DNA of 64,000 bases, taken from contig JBQTJW010000007.1 of the NCBI GenBank assembly GCA_052386745.1, forward strand, positions 1 to 64,000, read 5' to 3'. Made by a program: the position numbers and the translations under genes. The DNA comes from Panacagrimonas sp052386745 (lineage in GTDB: Bacteria > Pseudomonadota > Gammaproteobacteria > Nevskiales > Nevskiaceae). Positions 43,047 through 51,591 of the stretch are shown one piece after another. Position 1 is the first letter of the stretch. Each line of letters starts with the position of its first letter. The notes beneath the pieces are model-generated. The model searched no databases. It was not told the DNA's origin and worked only from the letters and a program-made list of their open reading frames with translations.

Positions 43047-44528
43047 ATGACGCAGCATTTTCAGCTTCAGTTCGGTCAGCGCACGGCGATGACGCCGCAG
43101 CTCCTGCAGTCGATACGTCTTCTGCAGTTGTCGTCGCCGGATCTGGAGCACGAACTGCGTCAGGCCCTCGAAAAGAACGTCATGCTCGAAGCCGGCGAGG
43201 ACGCGGACGCAGACGAAGATAATGGCGGCGAGTCCGACGCCGGCAATCCGTCACCATTCGACGCTGGCGACGATAGCCAGGAAGCCGCCGTCACAGGCTG
43301 TGACGTGTCCGCCTGCGAGCGGATGGACGCCGATATCGAATGGAGCAGCGCCGATTCGTGGTCTGGCGGAGCGTCGCCTGCCGACGACGGGGAGTCGTTC
43401 GAAGCGCGCTGCGAGGCGCCCGTCACCGGCGATATCCGGGTGCAGGCGGCTGCGCAGCTCGAATTTGTACTCCGCACGGATCGCGAAGCGCGCATCGCTG
43501 CCGCGCTGCTCGAAGCCATCGACGACAACGGCTATTTGGAGACCGGCCTGGATCAGGTGCAGTCCCTGCTCGGTCCCGCGTTCGACGCCAGCCTCGATGA
43601 GCTCGAAGCGGTGCTCGTCAAGGTTCAAGGCGTGGAGCCCAGCGGGTTCGGCGCGCGTGACCTGCGGGAATGCCTGCTGCTGCAGCTTGCCGACCTGCCG
43701 GCCGAAACGCCGCACAAGGACCTCGCCAGGGTCCTGGTGAGCGAACATCTCGATGTCCTTGCGTCGAACGAGCTGCCGTCCCTCAGAGACCGGCTGGGTG
43801 TGAGCCCCGAGGCCATGTATGCCGCGGTCAGTGTGGTGATGTCGCTGAATCCCAAGCCGGGCGCGGCGTCGTCGTCGCCCGTGCAGGCGGTCGTCCCGGA
43901 CGTAATCGTCAGCGGTCGGCCGGGGCACTGGAAAGTCGCACTGACGCGCGGCAGCCTGCCGCGGGTTCGTGTCAACGGTACCTACGAGCGGATGCTGGGT
44001 CAGAGTGGGACCCATCGAGGCCTGCGCGACCAGCTGCAGGAAGCGCGCTGGCTGGTGCGCGGGGTGGAAATGCGCCATGACACGCTCCTGAGAACCTCCC
44101 GAGCGATCTTCGAGCGCCAGCAGCGGTTCCTGGCGTGCGGCGAAGAGGGCCTGGTATCGCTGACCCTGAGGGAAATCGCGGAAATGATCGGCATGCACGA
44201 ATCCACCGTGTGCCGCGTCACCACCAACAAGTACGTGCAGACCCCTTGGGGCGTCTACGAGCTGAAGGACTTCTTCCCGAGCCAGGTCACCGGCGCCGAG
44301 GCCGAGACCTCCGGTGCGGCCGTCAAGGCGATGATCCGCCGCATCGTCGACAGCGAGTCGCGCGGTGCACCCCTGTGCGACGGCGCCATCGCCGCCCTGC
44401 TGCTGCGCAACGGTATTCGCGTTGCGCGCCGGACCATCGCCAAGTACCGGGAAGGCATGAAGATCCCGCCGATGACCGAGCGCCGCGCCGCCAAGCTGCC
44501 GCGGATGCTGGCGCGGCTGAACGCCTGA
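43047..44528 (+). CDS. rpoN: RNA polymerase sigma-54 factor
   Basis: 493 aa. Region I starts MTQHFQLQFGQRTAMTPQLL; an acidic region II follows (about 50-120), then core-binding (about 130-320) and the C-terminal DNA-binding part with HTH (MIGMHESTVCRVTTNKYVQT) and the RpoN box ARRTIAKYRE (460-469), complete. The flagellar-locus copy next to fleQ corresponds to rpoN2 of xanthomonads, which usually carry a second rpoN elsewhere; that cannot be checked here. It should recognise the GG-N10-GC promoters listed in this window. Confidence 0.94.
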   Translation: MTQHFQLQFGQRTAMTPQLLQSIRLLQLSSPDLEHELRQALEKNVMLEAGEDADADEDNGGESDAGNPSPFDAGDDSQEAAVTGCDVSACERMDADIEWSSADSWSGGASPADDGESFEARCEAPVTGDIRVQAAAQLEFVLRTDREARIAAALLEAIDDNGYLETGLDQVQSLLGPAFDASLDELEAVLVKVQGVEPSGFGARDLRECLLLQLADLPAETPHKDLARVLVSEHLDVLASNELPSLRDRLGVSPEAMYAAVSVVMSLNPKPGAASSSPVQAVVPDVIVSGRPGHWKVALTRGSLPRVRVNGTYERMLGQSGTHRGLRDQLQEARWLVRGVEMRHDTLLRTSRAIFERQQRFLACGEEGLVSLTLREIAEMIGMHESTVCRVTTNKYVQTPWGVYELKDFFPSQVTGAEAETSGAAVKAMIRRIVDSESRGAPLCDGAIAALLLRNGIRVARRTIAKYREGMKIPPMTERRAAKLPRMLARLNA

Positions 44529-44544
44529 TCGGTGAAGCAGGTCC

Positions 44545-44566
44545 GGACATTCCATTTTGTCGTGGC
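44545..44566 (+). promoter_or_regulatory. Conserved motif upstream of fleQ
   Basis: The core CATTCCATTTTGTCGTGGC lies in the 49-bp rpoN-fleQ gap, 11 nt before fleQ. A nearly identical motif occurs upstream of fliE (46051-46071). Function unknown; a shared activator or repressor site is possible. Confidence 0.5.
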
Positions 44567-44577
44567 AGGGGACACAG

Positions 44578-46038
44578 ATGAGCGAATTCAAGGTGTTGGT
44601 GATCGACGCCGATACGTCACGCGCGCAGAACCTGGCGGCGTGCCTGCAGTTCATCGATTACAGCCCGACGCTGGTCGAGCACTGCGCGGAAATCAATCTG
44701 GCTGAGCGCCGTCCCCAGGACTGGCTGGCCATCGTCGTCGGCGGTGTCGAGGACTGGGCGTCTCTCGCGACCTTTATCGAGTGGCTCAAGCGAGACCGCC
44801 ATCATCCGCCACTGCTGGTGCTGCAGCAGAACAGCGAGCGGATCCGCGACGATCTGCGGCTCGACCAGTCGGCCTGCATGGTGCTCGATTACCCCGTCAA
44901 GTACGCCCAGCTGCAGGACCTGCTGCGTCGCGCCGGACTGTTGCGCAGCGCCGAGCCAGTCACGGCACAGGCCGGTGGCGGCCCCACCGGGCAGTCGGCG
45001 GCAATCCGTCGCGTGCGAAGGATGATTGAACAGGTGGGGCCGTTCGACAGCACGGTGCTGATCAGCGGCGAGTCCGGCACCGGCAAGGAAGTGGCGGCCC
45101 GCGCCGTGCACGAAGCCTCGTCCAGGCGCGACAAGCCGTTCGTCGCCGTCAACTGTGGCGCCATTCCGTCCGAGCTTCTCGAGAGCGAACTGTTCGGGCA
45201 CGAAAAGGGGGCGTTCACCGGTGCCATCACCACCCGTCGTGGGCGCTTCGAGATTGCCGATGGCGGAACCCTGTTTCTGGACGAGATCGGTGACATGTCG
45301 CTGCCGATGCAGGTGAAGATTCTGCGGGCACTCCAGGAGCGCACGTTCGAGCGTGTTGGATCGAACCGCAGCGTGCGATGTGATCTGCGCATCGTTGCCG
45401 CCACGCACCGCAACCTTGAGGAATGCATTGCGCGAGGCACGTTCCGCGAAGACCTGTACTACCGGCTCAACGTGTTCCCCATCGAAATGCCGGCCTTGCG
45501 CGACCGTCTCGACGACCTGCCGCTGCTGGTGGAAGACCTGGCGGCCGGACTCAAGCGCAATGGCGTGGGTGCGGTCCAGCTCGCTCCAGATGCCATGCGC
45601 ATGCTGCGCGCATACGCCTGGCCCGGTAACGTGCGCGAGCTGCACAATCTGATCGAGCGGCTGGCGGTGCTGCATCCGCGCAGCATCGTCGGTGCGGCCG
45701 AGCTGCCCGCGCGCTATCGCTCCAGCCTTCCGGTTCCCGCCGTCGAAACGCTGGCGGTGCCCGAAGCGCCAGCGCCGGCCTCCGAATGGTCGGCGGGCGA
45801 CGCCGACGTTGCCGCGGCGCCATTGTTGACACCGTCCACGCTTCCCGCTGACGGCATCAATCTCAAGGACCATATCGAGGCCATTGAACTGTCGCTGATC
45901 CGCCAGGCGCTCAAGCAGGCCGACGGCATCGTGGCGCACGCAGCGAAGCTGCTGAACACCCGCCGCACGACCCTGGTCGAGAAGCTGCGCAAGTACGACC
46001 TGCAACGTGACGACGCGTCCGAAGTGGCCTGCGTCTGA
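44578..46038 (+). CDS. fleQ: Flagellar master regulator FleQ (sigma-54 enhancer-binding protein)
   Basis: 486 aa. An N-terminal receiver-like domain without a phosphorylatable Asp (about 1-120), an AAA+ domain (about 135-365) with Walker A GESGTGKE (164-171), GAFTGA (211-216) for sigma-54 contact and Walker B LFLDEIGD (232-239), and a Fis-type HTH at the C-terminus (AAKLLNTRRTTLVEKLRKYD). FleQ activates basal-body genes and binds c-di-GMP in Pseudomonas; FleN/FlhG antagonises it. ATG 44578 has AGGGGA 5 nt upstream; the frame opens seven codons earlier without a ribosome site. Confidence 0.95.
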   Translation: MSEFKVLVIDADTSRAQNLAACLQFIDYSPTLVEHCAEINLAERRPQDWLAIVVGGVEDWASLATFIEWLKRDRHHPPLLVLQQNSERIRDDLRLDQSACMVLDYPVKYAQLQDLLRRAGLLRSAEPVTAQAGGGPTGQSAAIRRVRRMIEQVGPFDSTVLISGESGTGKEVAARAVHEASSRRDKPFVAVNCGAIPSELLESELFGHEKGAFTGAITTRRGRFEIADGGTLFLDEIGDMSLPMQVKILRALQERTFERVGSNRSVRCDLRIVAATHRNLEECIARGTFREDLYYRLNVFPIEMPALRDRLDDLPLLVEDLAAGLKRNGVGAVQLAPDAMRMLRAYAWPGNVRELHNLIERLAVLHPRSIVGAAELPARYRSSLPVPAVETLAVPEAPAPASEWSAGDADVAAAPLLTPSTLPADGINLKDHIEAIELSLIRQALKQADGIVAHAAKLLNTRRTTLVEKLRKYDLQRDDASEVACV

Positions 46039-46050
46039 GGCCGTATTCCA

Positions 46051-46071
46051 GGCATTTCATTTTGACGCGGC
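46051..46071 (+). promoter_or_regulatory. Conserved motif upstream of fliE
   Basis: The core CATTTCATTTTGACGCGGC is the counterpart of the motif before fleQ (44545-44566), differing at a few positions. It lies 12 nt upstream of the fliE sigma-54 -24 box. Confidence 0.5.
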
Positions 46072-46082
46072 GGAAATCCGGC

Positions 46083-46098
46083 GGGTACAGGTCTTGCC
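46083..46098 (+). promoter_or_regulatory. Sigma-54 promoter of the fliE operon
   Basis: GGGTAC-AGGTC-TTGCC: GG-N10-GC with a perfect -12 box and a slightly altered -24 box. It lies 37 nt upstream of fliE and should drive fliEFGHIJK. Confidence 0.8.
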
Positions 46099-46134
46099 CC
46101 CCAGCATGGCAAGCCACTCCCGAAGCTCCAGACG

Positions 46135-46458
46135 ATGAACGACATCGACGTCAACCGAATTCTCAGCCAGATTCGTTCGCTGCAACCGCAGACCGCGAAC
46201 CGGGTGCCGCCGTTCAAGGCCCCCACCGAGGTCAGCCCGGGCTTCGGTGACATGCTCACGCGCTCGCTCGACCGCGTGGCGGCGACGCAGGGCGAATCCG
46301 CCCGCCTGCAGCGATCCTTCGAACTTGGCGAGCCCGGCGCGGATCTCAGTCGCGTGATGCTGGCGTCGGCGCGTGCGCAGGTGGAGTTTCGTGGAGCGGT
46401 CGAGGTCCGGAATCGCCTGGTAGCGGCTTACCAGGACATCATGAACATGCCCATCTGA
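46135..46458 (+). CDS. fliE: MS-ring/rod junction protein FliE
   Basis: 107 aa. The C-terminal conserved part has GFGDMLTRSLDRVAATQGES and LSRVMLASARAQVEFRGAVE then VRNRLVAAYQDIMNMPI, the family ending. First gene of the fliE-fliK operon, behind a sigma-54 promoter; fliF follows after 11 bp. Confidence 0.95.
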   Translation: MNDIDVNRILSQIRSLQPQTANRVPPFKAPTEVSPGFGDMLTRSLDRVAATQGESARLQRSFELGEPGADLSRVMLASARAQVEFRGAVEVRNRLVAAYQDIMNMPI

Positions 46459-46469
46459 GGGCCTGATCC

Positions 46470-48104
46470 GTGGCAGATCTCGCAAGCCTCGGGCAGCCGC
46501 GAGCATCCATGCTCAGGCTGAAGGACATTCCCGGCCTCCGGCAGATCGCGTTGCTGCTGGGAATTGCAGCGGCGGTCGCCGCTGGCATCGCGGTGTTCAT
46601 GTGGTCGCAGCGGCCGGGCATGGTGCCGCTGTACGCCGATCTCTCCGACAAGGACGCCTCCGCGATTGCCGATGCCCTGCGTACCGCGGGCATCGAATAC
46701 CGCCTGGACGACGCCAGTGGTGAAGTGCTGGTGGCGCCCTCGCAGGTGCACTCCGCGCGTCTGAAGCTGGCATCGCAAGGCCTGCCCAAGAGCAGCGCCA
46801 TGGGCTTTGAAATGATGCAGCAGGAGCAGGGCTTCGGCACCAGCCAGTTTGTGGAAAGTGCCCGCTACCAGCACGCCCTGGAAACCGAGCTTGCGCGAAG
46901 CGTCGCCACGCTGCAGCCGGTGCGCAATGCTCGCGTGCACCTGGCCATTCCCAAGCCCTCGGCATTCACCCGCAGCGGCGATGGTCCCAGCGCGTCGGTG
47001 CTGGTGGAACTGCACAACGGGCGTACGCTCGAGGAACGTCAGGTGGCCTCCATCGTGCACATGGTGGCGTCCAGTGTTCCGGGACTCCTCCCGGGGTCGG
47101 TGACCGTGATCGACCAGTACGGGCGCCTGATGACGCGCTCGGATCCCAACGGCGACATCGGTCGTGCCAACGACAACTTCGATCACACGCGACGACTGGA
47201 GGCGGACTACGTGAGGCGCATCGAGCAGCTGCTTGCGCCCATGACCGGGCCCGGCAGGGTCAGCGCCCAGGTCACGGCCGACATGGATTTCTCCGTCACC
47301 GAGGAAGCCAAGGAAAGCTTCAACCCCGACAGGGCCGTGCTGCGCAGCGAGCAGACATCCGAAGACGTCAGCCGCAGCGCAAGAACCGCCCAGGGAATTC
47401 CCGGTGCCACCAGCAACCAGCCCCCGGACGCAAAGCCGCAGGCCCCGCTGATTGCGGACGCACAGGCGCCGGCGCCCTCGGGTGATGCCGGCGAGCAGAG
47501 CCGGCGTGCGACACGCAGCTATGAAATCGACCGTACCCTCAGCCACACCCGCCAGGCGGGCGGCGCCGTCAAACGCCTCTCGGTCGCCGTGCTCATCGAC
47601 CATCTGCCCAAGGCGGACGGCAAGGGCGGCACGACGCTCCTGCCCCTGGACGAGTCACAGCTCAGGCAGGTGGATGCCCTGGTGCGCGAGGCCGTCGGAT
47701 TCAGCAGCGAGCGCGGCGACACGGTGTCCGTGCAGAACGTGCCGTTCATCGTGTCGGAGGTCCCTGCCGCGGAAGCGGTGCCGCTCTGGCAGCGCGGTGA
47801 GCTGCGGGACGGAGCGCGGCTGCTGCTCGGCGCTGCGGTGGTCATCACGCTGATCTTCGCGGTGGTGCGGCCGGTCATGCGCAACCTGCTCAATCCTCCG
47901 TCGCCGGTGAACCCGCATCCGCTGCAAGCCGTTTTCGAGCCGCAGCGCGAGCGCGCACTGGACGAAGACCGCCTCGTCCTGGGTACCGCGGAACCGGCGG
48001 TGCCAGCGTTCGAACTCAAGCTGCAGGCAGCGCGCGGTGCGGTGAAGCAGGACCCGAAACGGGTTGCGCAAGTGGTCAAGAACTGGGTCGCGGAGGGAAG
48101 CTGA
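46470..48104 (+). CDS. fliF: Flagellar MS-ring protein FliF
   Basis: 544 aa. Two membrane segments, near residues 27-45 (IALLLGIAAAVAAGIAVFMW) and 445-465 (ARLLLGAAVVITLIFAVV), flank a large periplasmic part with the ring-building motif VPLYADLSDKDASAIADALR. The cytoplasmic tail ends KRVAQVVKNWVAEGS, the FliG-binding end. GTG start; fliG begins 1 bp after the stop. Confidence 0.96.
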   Translation: MADLASLGQPRASMLRLKDIPGLRQIALLLGIAAAVAAGIAVFMWSQRPGMVPLYADLSDKDASAIADALRTAGIEYRLDDASGEVLVAPSQVHSARLKLASQGLPKSSAMGFEMMQQEQGFGTSQFVESARYQHALETELARSVATLQPVRNARVHLAIPKPSAFTRSGDGPSASVLVELHNGRTLEERQVASIVHMVASSVPGLLPGSVTVIDQYGRLMTRSDPNGDIGRANDNFDHTRRLEADYVRRIEQLLAPMTGPGRVSAQVTADMDFSVTEEAKESFNPDRAVLRSEQTSEDVSRSARTAQGIPGATSNQPPDAKPQAPLIADAQAPAPSGDAGEQSRRATRSYEIDRTLSHTRQAGGAVKRLSVAVLIDHLPKADGKGGTTLLPLDESQLRQVDALVREAVGFSSERGDTVSVQNVPFIVSEVPAAEAVPLWQRGELRDGARLLLGAAVVITLIFAVVRPVMRNLLNPPSPVNPHPLQAVFEPQRERALDEDRLVLGTAEPAVPAFELKLQAARGAVKQDPKRVAQVVKNWVAEGS

Positions 48105-48105
48105 A

Positions 48106-49107
48106 ATGCAGGAACACGCCATCGCGGGGCCGGAGCGCGCCGCAATCCTGATGATGTCGCTGGGCGAGGCCGACGCCGCGGAAGTCCTCAAGCACATGGG
48201 GGCCAAGGACGTGCAGAAGCTCGGCCAGGCGATGGCCTCGCTGACCCAGGTGTCGCGGGAGCGGGCGGAGCAGGTCATGGACCGTTTCGTCAGCGAGGTG
48301 GACAGCCAGACGTCCATCGGAGTGGGCAGCGACGACTACGTGCGGCGCGTGCTGGTCGGGGCGCTTGGCGAGGACAAGGCCTCGGGGCTGATCGACCGCA
48401 TCCTCCTGGGCAGAAACAGCAAGGGGCTCGAAGCGCTGAAGTGGATGGAAACGCGTGCGGTTGCCGAACTGGTTCGGAACGAGCACCCGCAGATCGTCGC
48501 GATCGTGCTCGCATACCTGGACCCTGACCAAGCATCCGAAGTGCTGGCGCTGTTGCCGGAGCGGATGCGCAGTGACGTGCTGATGCGCATCGCGCGGCTC
48601 GATGGCATCCAGCCTGCGGCCCTGCGCGAGCTGGACGAGATCATGGAGAAGCAGTTCTCGGGCGGCGGCAATCTCAAGGCGTCCAGCGTCGGCGGCATCA
48701 AGGTCGCGGCCAGCATTCTCAACCTCATGGATTCCTCCGCCGAGGCGTCCATCATCGGCAAGATCTCCGAGGTGGATGCCGAGCTGGGAACGCGCATCCA
48801 GGAGCTGATGTTCGTGTTCGACGACCTGGGCAACCTGGACGACCGCAGCATGCAGACGCTGCTCCGCGATGTCAGCGCCGAGCTGCTCGGCGTTGCGCTC
48901 AAGGGGTGCGAGGCCCGCGTGCGCGACAAGGTGACCGGCAACATGTCCAAGCGTGCCGCCGAGATGCTGATCGAGGACATGGAAGCGCGTGGCCCGGCCC
49001 GGGTGTCGGACGTGGAGGCGGCGCAGAAGGAAATTCTCGCCATCGCGCGGCGCCTGGGCGAGGCGGGGACCATTCAGATCGGAGGCAAGAGTGAAGCCTT
49101 CGTCTGA
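48106..49107 (+). CDS. fliG: Flagellar motor switch protein FliG
   Basis: 333 aa. N-terminal FliF-binding domain (ERAAILMMSLGEADAAEVLK), middle with NEHPQIVAIVLAYLDPDQAS (about 127-146), and a C-terminal torque helix with FDDLGNLDDRSMQTLLRDVS and MSKRAAEMLIEDMEARGPAR. It transmits torque from the stator to the MS-ring. ATG 48106 with GGAGG upstream. It overlaps fliH by 17 nt. Confidence 0.97.
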   Translation: MQEHAIAGPERAAILMMSLGEADAAEVLKHMGAKDVQKLGQAMASLTQVSRERAEQVMDRFVSEVDSQTSIGVGSDDYVRRVLVGALGEDKASGLIDRILLGRNSKGLEALKWMETRAVAELVRNEHPQIVAIVLAYLDPDQASEVLALLPERMRSDVLMRIARLDGIQPAALRELDEIMEKQFSGGGNLKASSVGGIKVAASILNLMDSSAEASIIGKISEVDAELGTRIQELMFVFDDLGNLDDRSMQTLLRDVSAELLGVALKGCEARVRDKVTGNMSKRAAEMLIEDMEARGPARVSDVEAAQKEILAIARRLGEAGTIQIGGKSEAFV

Positions 49108-49726
49108 GTCCGCTGCGGCGGACTGGTCGACTGTCATCCCGGTGGACCTGGCCACCTCGATGCAGCGGTGGCAGATGCCGTCGCTGCGCGACACGCCAGC
49201 GGAACAACCGCCGCCGACGGCGCGCCATCTGGAAGAACTGGAAGCCGTCGCCCGGCGCGAAGGGTTCGCGCAAGGACACGCAGATGGCTACGCCGCCGGG
49301 TTCGGCGAGGTGCAGGCCCAGGCGCAGCGGATGCGTGGACTCATCGAACAGCTCGCCCACCCGATCAAGGCCGTTGATGCCGAAGTGGAGCGCGCGCTGG
49401 TCGAACTGGCCATCGTGCTCGCCGGGCGCCTGGCCAGCCAGAGCCTCGCGCTGGTCCCGGAGCGCGTTGCAGCCCTGGTGCGCGAAGCCGTCGAGGCGCT
49501 CGGCATTGCGCCGCGCCTGGTGAGAATCTTTCTGCATCCGGACGACGTGGCGCTGCTCCGGCCCCAGCTCGAAATGCCGCCCGACATCCACGATTGGCGG
49601 CTTCTGGCCGATGCCCAGCTCGCGCGTGGAGACTGCCGCGTCTCGACGGACTCGATGCGCGTGGATGCCAGCCTCGCCGCGCGTGAGCAGCAGCTCCGCC
49701 GGGCGTTGATGGGAGTGGAGACGTGA
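49091..49726 (+). CDS. fliH: Flagellar export ATPase regulator FliH
   Basis: 211 aa. Gly-repeat type helix EGFAQGHADGYAAGFGEVQA (about 56-75), then a coiled coil and the ATPase-binding C-terminus (FLHPDDVALLRPQLEMPPDI). FliH binds FliI and links it to FliN. GTG start (49091) with GGAGG 5 nt upstream, overlapping fliG by 17 nt; open frame further upstream is antisense-free run-through of fliG. Confidence 0.93.
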   Translation: MKPSSESAAADWSTVIPVDLATSMQRWQMPSLRDTPAEQPPPTARHLEELEAVARREGFAQGHADGYAAGFGEVQAQAQRMRGLIEQLAHPIKAVDAEVERALVELAIVLAGRLASQSLALVPERVAALVREAVEALGIAPRLVRIFLHPDDVALLRPQLEMPPDIHDWRLLADAQLARGDCRVSTDSMRVDASLAAREQQLRRALMGVET

Positions 49727-51111
49727 CGCCCAGTCCTGCCGAGCCGGTGCATTCGGCTGCGGGCGCGGGCGGGTTGCGCTCGTCGATCGTTGCCGCCCGG
49801 CTCAACGGCATCGCCGCGAACGCGCAGCGCCTGTCGCTGGTTCAGCCCGAGGGTGTGCTCAAGCGGGTGGTTGGACTCACGCTCGAAGCAGTCGGCTGCC
49901 AGATGCAGATCGGCGCGCGCTGCAATGTCATCAACCACGATGGCCACGGCATAGAAGCCGAGGTGGTGGGCTTTTCGGGCGAGCGGGTATTTCTCATGCC
50001 CGCCGGGGAAATGCAGGGTCTGCAACCGGACGCACGAGTCGTCCCGTTGCGCGGCAGCGCCGATTTTCCGGCCGGCGCTGGCCTGCTGGGCCGCGTCATC
50101 GACGGCGAGGGCAAGCCGCTGGACGCACTCGGAAACTTGCGCGGAGACCGCCGCGCGCGCATCGCCACCGCGCCCATCAATCCGCTGCTGCGTGCGCCCA
50201 TCGATACCCCGCTCGACGTCGGCGTGCGCGCCATCAACGCACTGCTGTCGGTTGGTCGCGGGCAGCGCCTGGGCCTGTTTGCCGGCACCGGCGTCGGCAA
50301 ATCCACGCTGCTGGGGATGATGACGCGATTCACCAAGGCCGATGTCATCGTCGTGGGGCTGGTGGGTGAGCGCGGACGCGAGGTCCGGGACTTCATCGAC
50401 CACAGCCTTGGCGAGACCGGGTTGCGCCGCGCGGTGATCGTCGCCACGCCTGCCGACCGCTCGCCGCTGATGCGCCTGCGCGGTGCTTACCTGGCGACGG
50501 CCATTGCGGAATCGTTCCGCGACGAGGGACGGCACGTGCTGCTGTTGATGGACTCGCTGACGCGCTTTGCCCAGGCGCAGCGCGAGATCGGCCTTGCCGT
50601 GGGCGAGCCCCCAACCACGCGGGGCTATCCGCCCTCGGTCTTCGCCAAGCTGCCACAGCTCGTCGAGCGGGCCGGCAACGGCGTGCAGGGCGGCGGCTCG
50701 ATCACGGCGTTCTATACGGTGCTGACGGAGGGCGATGACCCCAACGACCCCATCGCAGACACGGCGCGCGGCATTCTGGATGGCCACATCCTGCTCTCGC
50801 GCAGCATCGCCGATGCTGGGCTCTACCCGGCGGTGGATATCGAAGCCTCTGTTTCACGCGTTGCCAGCGTGGTGACCTCGCGCGAACACCAACTGAGGAC
50901 GCGCAAGTTCAAGCAGCTGTTCAGTGCCTACCAGCGCAACCGGGACCTCATCAATATCGGCGCCTACCAGAAAGGGGCCGATCCCCGCGTGGATTCCGCG
51001 CTGGCGCTGTGGCCGCGCATCGAGGAGTTCCTGCGCCAGGATGTCGATCAGCCTGCCGATTTCGCCAGCAGCGCCAGAGCGCTGTCGGCCCTCATCGGTG
51101 CTGACCCGTAA
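49723..51111 (+). CDS. fliI: Flagellum-specific ATPase FliI
   Basis: 462 aa F1-beta-like ATPase of the flagellar export apparatus. Walker A GLFAGTGVGKSTLLGMMTR region (about 185-203), Walker B HVLLLMDSLTRFAQAQREIG, and the family motif PPTTRGYPPSVFAKLPQLVE. GTG start overlaps the fliH stop by 4 nt (GTGA). Confidence 0.97.
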   Translation: MTPSPAEPVHSAAGAGGLRSSIVAARLNGIAANAQRLSLVQPEGVLKRVVGLTLEAVGCQMQIGARCNVINHDGHGIEAEVVGFSGERVFLMPAGEMQGLQPDARVVPLRGSADFPAGAGLLGRVIDGEGKPLDALGNLRGDRRARIATAPINPLLRAPIDTPLDVGVRAINALLSVGRGQRLGLFAGTGVGKSTLLGMMTRFTKADVIVVGLVGERGREVRDFIDHSLGETGLRRAVIVATPADRSPLMRLRGAYLATAIAESFRDEGRHVLLLMDSLTRFAQAQREIGLAVGEPPTTRGYPPSVFAKLPQLVERAGNGVQGGGSITAFYTVLTEGDDPNDPIADTARGILDGHILLSRSIADAGLYPAVDIEASVSRVASVVTSREHQLRTRKFKQLFSAYQRNRDLINIGAYQKGADPRVDSALALWPRIEEFLRQDVDQPADFASSARALSALIGADP

Positions 51112-51141
51112 GCCCATTCTTCAATCAAGAACGATCCACCC

Positions 51142-51591
51142 ATGCCTGCTCCCAGCGCTTCTCAACGCCTGCAGCCCTTGCAGACCCTTGCGGGCGTTCG
51201 CGAGGATGCCGCCGCGCGCCAGTTTGCCGAGGCACAGCGCGAAGTCAAGGCGCGAGAGTCCCGTCTCCAGGAGTTGCGATCCTATCTGCGCGATTACACC
51301 GCCGCTGCGCCTCCCACCGCACCCGCCATGCTCGCGAACCGGCACGCCTTCCTGCAGAAGCTGCGCGAGGCCGAGCGCTTTGCTTGCGATGCGGTCGACC
51401 AGGCGGTGGCGATGGCCGAGGCCCAGCGCCTGAAATACCTGGTGCAGCAACGCGACGCCGGCGTACTGGACCAGCTGGCTGCCTGCTACCGCGAGCGCGA
51501 GGAACGCGTGTTCGAACGGCGTGACCAGTCCCAGCTGGACGAACTGGCAACACGCCGGTTTCTTGAAAATGTCCGGGTTGCAGCCTCATGA
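51142..51591 (+). CDS. fliJ: Flagellar export chaperone escort FliJ
   Basis: 149 aa, an almost entirely coiled-coil protein rich in Arg/Glu/Gln (ARQFAEAQREVKARESRLQE; YREREERVFERRDQSQLDEL). FliJ is the gamma-like stalk in the FliI ring and cycles chaperones. Position between fliI and fliK supports the call. Its stop overlaps the fliK start (ATGA). Confidence 0.9.
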   Translation: MPAPSASQRLQPLQTLAGVREDAAARQFAEAQREVKARESRLQELRSYLRDYTAAAPPTAPAMLANRHAFLQKLREAERFACDAVDQAVAMAEAQRLKYLVQQRDAGVLDQLAACYREREERVFERRDQSQLDELATRRFLENVRVAAS

